Source of the DNA: Algoriphagus sp.
GTDB lineage: Bacteria > Bacteroidota > Bacteroidia > Cytophagales > Cyclobacteriaceae
DNA: 64,000 bases
NCBI GenBank assembly: GCA_023653075.1
Contig: JAMNXQ010000006.1
Span: 1-64,000, forward strand
Direction of reading: 5' to 3'
Notes under the pieces: generated by a model
The model's database searches: none
What the model was told of the DNA's origin: nothing
What the model saw: only the letters and a program-made list of their open reading frames with translations
Shown here: positions 62,132-64,000 of the stretch, piece after piece
Position numbering within the stretch: the stretch's first letter is position 1
Layout: each line of letters begins with the position of its first letter
Translations under genes and position numbers: made by a program

Positions 62132-64000
62132 GCAAAATTATTTGAAACTCTCCGGCCTTGAGCCTTTGGTCTTTACCCCTACGCTCAACTTTGTGAATGT
62201 AGGAGAGCGAACCAATATCACCGGCTCCAAGAAATTTGCCCGCCTAATCCTCAATGGGCAATACGACGAGGCCCTCGATATCGCCTTGGATCAAGTTCGA
62301 GGAGGTGCTCAAATCCTGGACGTCTGCATGGACGAAGGAATGCTGGACGGGGAATTTGCGATGGTACGTTTCCTGAACCTGATTGCTTCTGAACCTGAAA
62401 TCAGCCGGATTCCCATCATGATTGATAGCTCCAAGTGGAGCATCATCCTGTCAGGATTAAAGTGTGTGCAGGGAAAAGGCATCGTCAACTCCATTTCCCT
62501 AAAGAATGGAGAGGAGGAATTTATCCATCAAGCCAAAACCATCAAAAAATTTGGGGCCGCAGTGGTGGTCATGGCCTTTGATGAATTAGGACAGGCAGAC
62601 ACCTACGAGCGACGCATCCAAATCTGTGAACGCAGCTACCGAATCCTCGTAGATCAGGTGAAATTTAATCCACAGGACATCATTTTTGACCCGAATATCT
62701 TCCCAGTGGCTACAGGCATGGAGGAGCACCGCAAGAATGCCCTTGATTTCTTCCATGCCACACGCTGGATTAAGGAAAATCTTCCAGGAGCCAAGGTCAG
62801 TGGGGGCGTGAGCAACGTATCCTTTTCTTTCCGTGGAAATGACCCTGTACGTGAAGCCATGCACGCAGCCTTTCTGTACCATGCCATCAAGCATGGGATG
62901 GATATGGGTATTGTCAATCCAACGCTTTTGGAAGTGTACGACGACATTGACAAGGAACTACTAGAGCGGGTAGAAGATGTATTGTTTGACCGGAAAGAAG
63001 ATGCTACCGAACGCTTATTGGACTTTGCAGAGACTGTAAAGTCAGCAGATAAAAAAGAAGTAGTCAACGAGGCCTGGAGATCAGCACCTGTAGCCAAGCG
63101 AATTGAACATGCGCTAGTCAAAGGGATCTTGGACTTTATCCTCGAGGATACCGAGGCAGCACGACTTGAATTGGTCAATCCTTTGAAAGTGATCGAAGGT
63201 CCTTTGATGGATGGGATGAATGTGGTGGGGGACTTGTTTGGGGAAGGAAAAATGTTCTTACCTCAGGTAGTGAAGTCTGCTCGGGTAATGAAGAAGGCCG
63301 TGGCCTACCTCGAACCATTCATGCCACTTCCTGAAGAGGGGCAAGCCGCTTCTTCCTTGAAGAAGATCTTATTGGCTACCGTCAAAGGTGATGTGCACGA
63401 TATCGGTAAAAATATCGTAGGGGTGGTTTTGGCTTGCAATAGCTACCAGATCATCGACCTAGGAGTGATGGTGGATGCTCAAAAAATCATCGACGAAGCC
63501 GTCAAAAACAAGGTAGATATCATTGGCTTGAGTGGTTTGATCACTCCTTCCCTAGATGAAATGGTGAATGTGGCCTCCGAAATGGAGCGCCAAGGCCTTA
63601 GGATTCCCTTGTTGATTGGTGGAGCCACTACTTCAAGAATTCATACCGCGGTAAAGATTGACCCCGTCTATTCGGGTCCCGTAGTGCACGTGAGTGATGC
63701 GAGTAAGTCTGTGCCCATTGCTGGAGAGTCAATTTCTCCAGATACTAGGGATTCCTTCCGCGTGCAACTCAAGGAAACCTACCGACAATTGCGTGTTGAG
63801 CATGAGGCAAAGCAAACAATCAAGCAGTTGATCTCCTACACCGAAGCCAAGCGAAACCCAGTTTCCATTCAATGGGAGGGATGCCAACCTGAAGCCCCGA
63901 AGGTGTTGGGTAGAACGGTCCTTGATGACTTAGACTTGAACATCATTCGCAATTACATCGACTGGACTCCATTTTTCAGTACTTGGATGCTGGCAGGGAA
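62124..64000 (+). CDS. metH: Methionine synthase, folate/B12/activation part (split MetH), runs off the window
   Basis: At least 625 codons, open to the window end, absent from the ORF track. ATG at 62124 overlaps the preceding stop. Pterin-binding domain: [20 protein letters not shown] at ~22, then [13 protein letters not shown] and IMIDSSKW. Cap and cobalamin-binding domain: [19 protein letters not shown] with the His that ligates cobalt, then the Rossmann-like [12 protein letters not shown]. Near the end [25 protein letters not shown] starts the SAM-binding activation domain. It moves the methyl group from 5-methyl-THF to homocysteine with the protein above. No frameshift found along the part I translated. 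Confidence 0.93.
   Translation, partial: MPKQNYLKLSGLEPLVFTPTLNFVNVGERTNITGSKKFARLILNGQYDEALDIALDQVRGGAQILDVCMDEGMLDGEFAMVRFLNLIASEPEISRIPIMIDSSKWSIILSGLKCVQGKGIVNSISLKNGEEEFIHQAKTIKKFGAAVVVMAFDELGQADTYERRIQICERSYRILVDQVKFNPQDIIFDPNIFPVATGMEEHRKNALDFFHATRWIKENLPGAKVSGGVSNVSFSFRGNDPVREAMHAAFLYHAIKHGMDMGIVNPTLLEVYDDIDKELLERVEDVLFDRKEDATERLLDFAETVKSADKKEVVNEAWRSAPVAKRIEHALVKGILDFILEDTEAARLELVNPLKVIEGPLMDGMNVVGDLFGEGKMFLPQVVKSARVMKKAVAYLEPFMPLPEEGQAASSLKKILLATVKGDVHDIGKNIVGVVLACNSYQIIDLGVMVDAQKIIDEAVKNKVDIIGLSGLITPSLDEMVNVASEMERQGLRIPLLIGGATTSRIHTAVKIDPVYSGPVVHVSDASKSVPIAGESISPDTRDSFRVQLKETYRQLRVEHEAKQTIKQLISYTEAKRNPVSIQWEGCQPEAPKVLGRTVLDDLDLNIIRNYIDWTPFFSTWMLAG

Noticed and set aside
1-64000. 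CRISPR array
   Set aside because: Searched by eye because of cas6; no regularly spaced direct repeats were seen. The repeats at 4607 and 7405 are nearly 3 kb apart and are not CRISPR.

Overview
The window looks like a chromosomal stretch of a Bacteroidota bacterium, most likely order Cytophagales and probably near Cyclobacteriaceae/Algoriphagus. This placement is inference from gene families, not from a search. The supporting signs are a type IX secretion plug protein (DUF5103), a PorV/PorQ-like protein, a DUF2723 (TMEM260-like) glycosyltransferase, a DUF3276 (PUR-like) protein, a Lacal_2735-family small protein, DUF5117-type metalloproteases, a split MetH, weak Shine-Dalgarno signals, and promoters of the Bacteroidota form TTTG-N(19-20)-TAnnTTTG. 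Base composition looks even and moderately low in GC. I see no tRNA, rRNA, transposase, phage gene or CRISPR array.

Layout. 1-4.1 kb: a SAM methyltransferase convergent with a large DUF2723 membrane glycosyltransferase, separated by a bidirectional terminator embedded in repeat remnants. 4.2-12.2 kb: a sulfur-linked region with thioredoxin, a persulfide-dioxygenase-like MBL/rhodanese fusion, two YeeE/YedE half-transporters, an MFS/acyl-ACP thioesterase pair, and a TsdA-like dihaem cytochrome coupled to an outer-membrane protein. The MBL-YeeE-YeeE trio is bracketed by two 146-bp direct copies of a repeat with terminal inverted repeats. 12.5-15.3 kb: fatty acid desaturase, a DEAD-type helicase with a DEFD box, a small basic protein and a cold-shock protein. 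15.4-22.6 kb: Dabb lipoprotein, AlkB, MsrA/MsrB fusion, a DUF1080 plus Gfo/Idh sugar pair, a ROK regulator, a cupin-like protein and a 56-aa protein missed by the ORF track.

22.6-34.5 kb: a long MORN/YwqK repeat protein, FabH, an SRAP protein, a YheT hydrolase, PDH E2 with two lipoyl domains, HslV, a TetR-AarF pair, two overlapping DoxX genes and a secreted sorbosone-dehydrogenase-like lipoprotein. 34.5-41.4 kb: ABC-F, T9SS plug protein, a stand-alone cas6 on the opposite strand with its own promoter, YchF, an AI-2E family permease and DUF3276. 41.4-51.1 kb: ferredoxin divergent from a LuxC-like acyl-CoA reductase, aconitase, a porin, a TPR lipoprotein, a second AI-2E permease and an M3 peptidase. 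51.2-61 kb: a DUF5117 protease, a helix-hairpin-helix/outer-membrane-barrel protein next to a PorQ-like protein, a NUDIX CoA pyrophosphatase, a DUF819 protein, YbjQ and an outer-membrane protein made of two duplicated halves. 61-64 kb: a SAM-I riboswitch controlling a split methionine synthase, the second part of which runs off the window.

Most genes are housekeeping or envelope functions in short operons. The points most worth a second look are the orphan cas6 whose usual catalytic residues I cannot find, the paired 146-bp elements around the sulfur genes, and a promoter followed at once by an intrinsic terminator ahead of the NUDIX gene.
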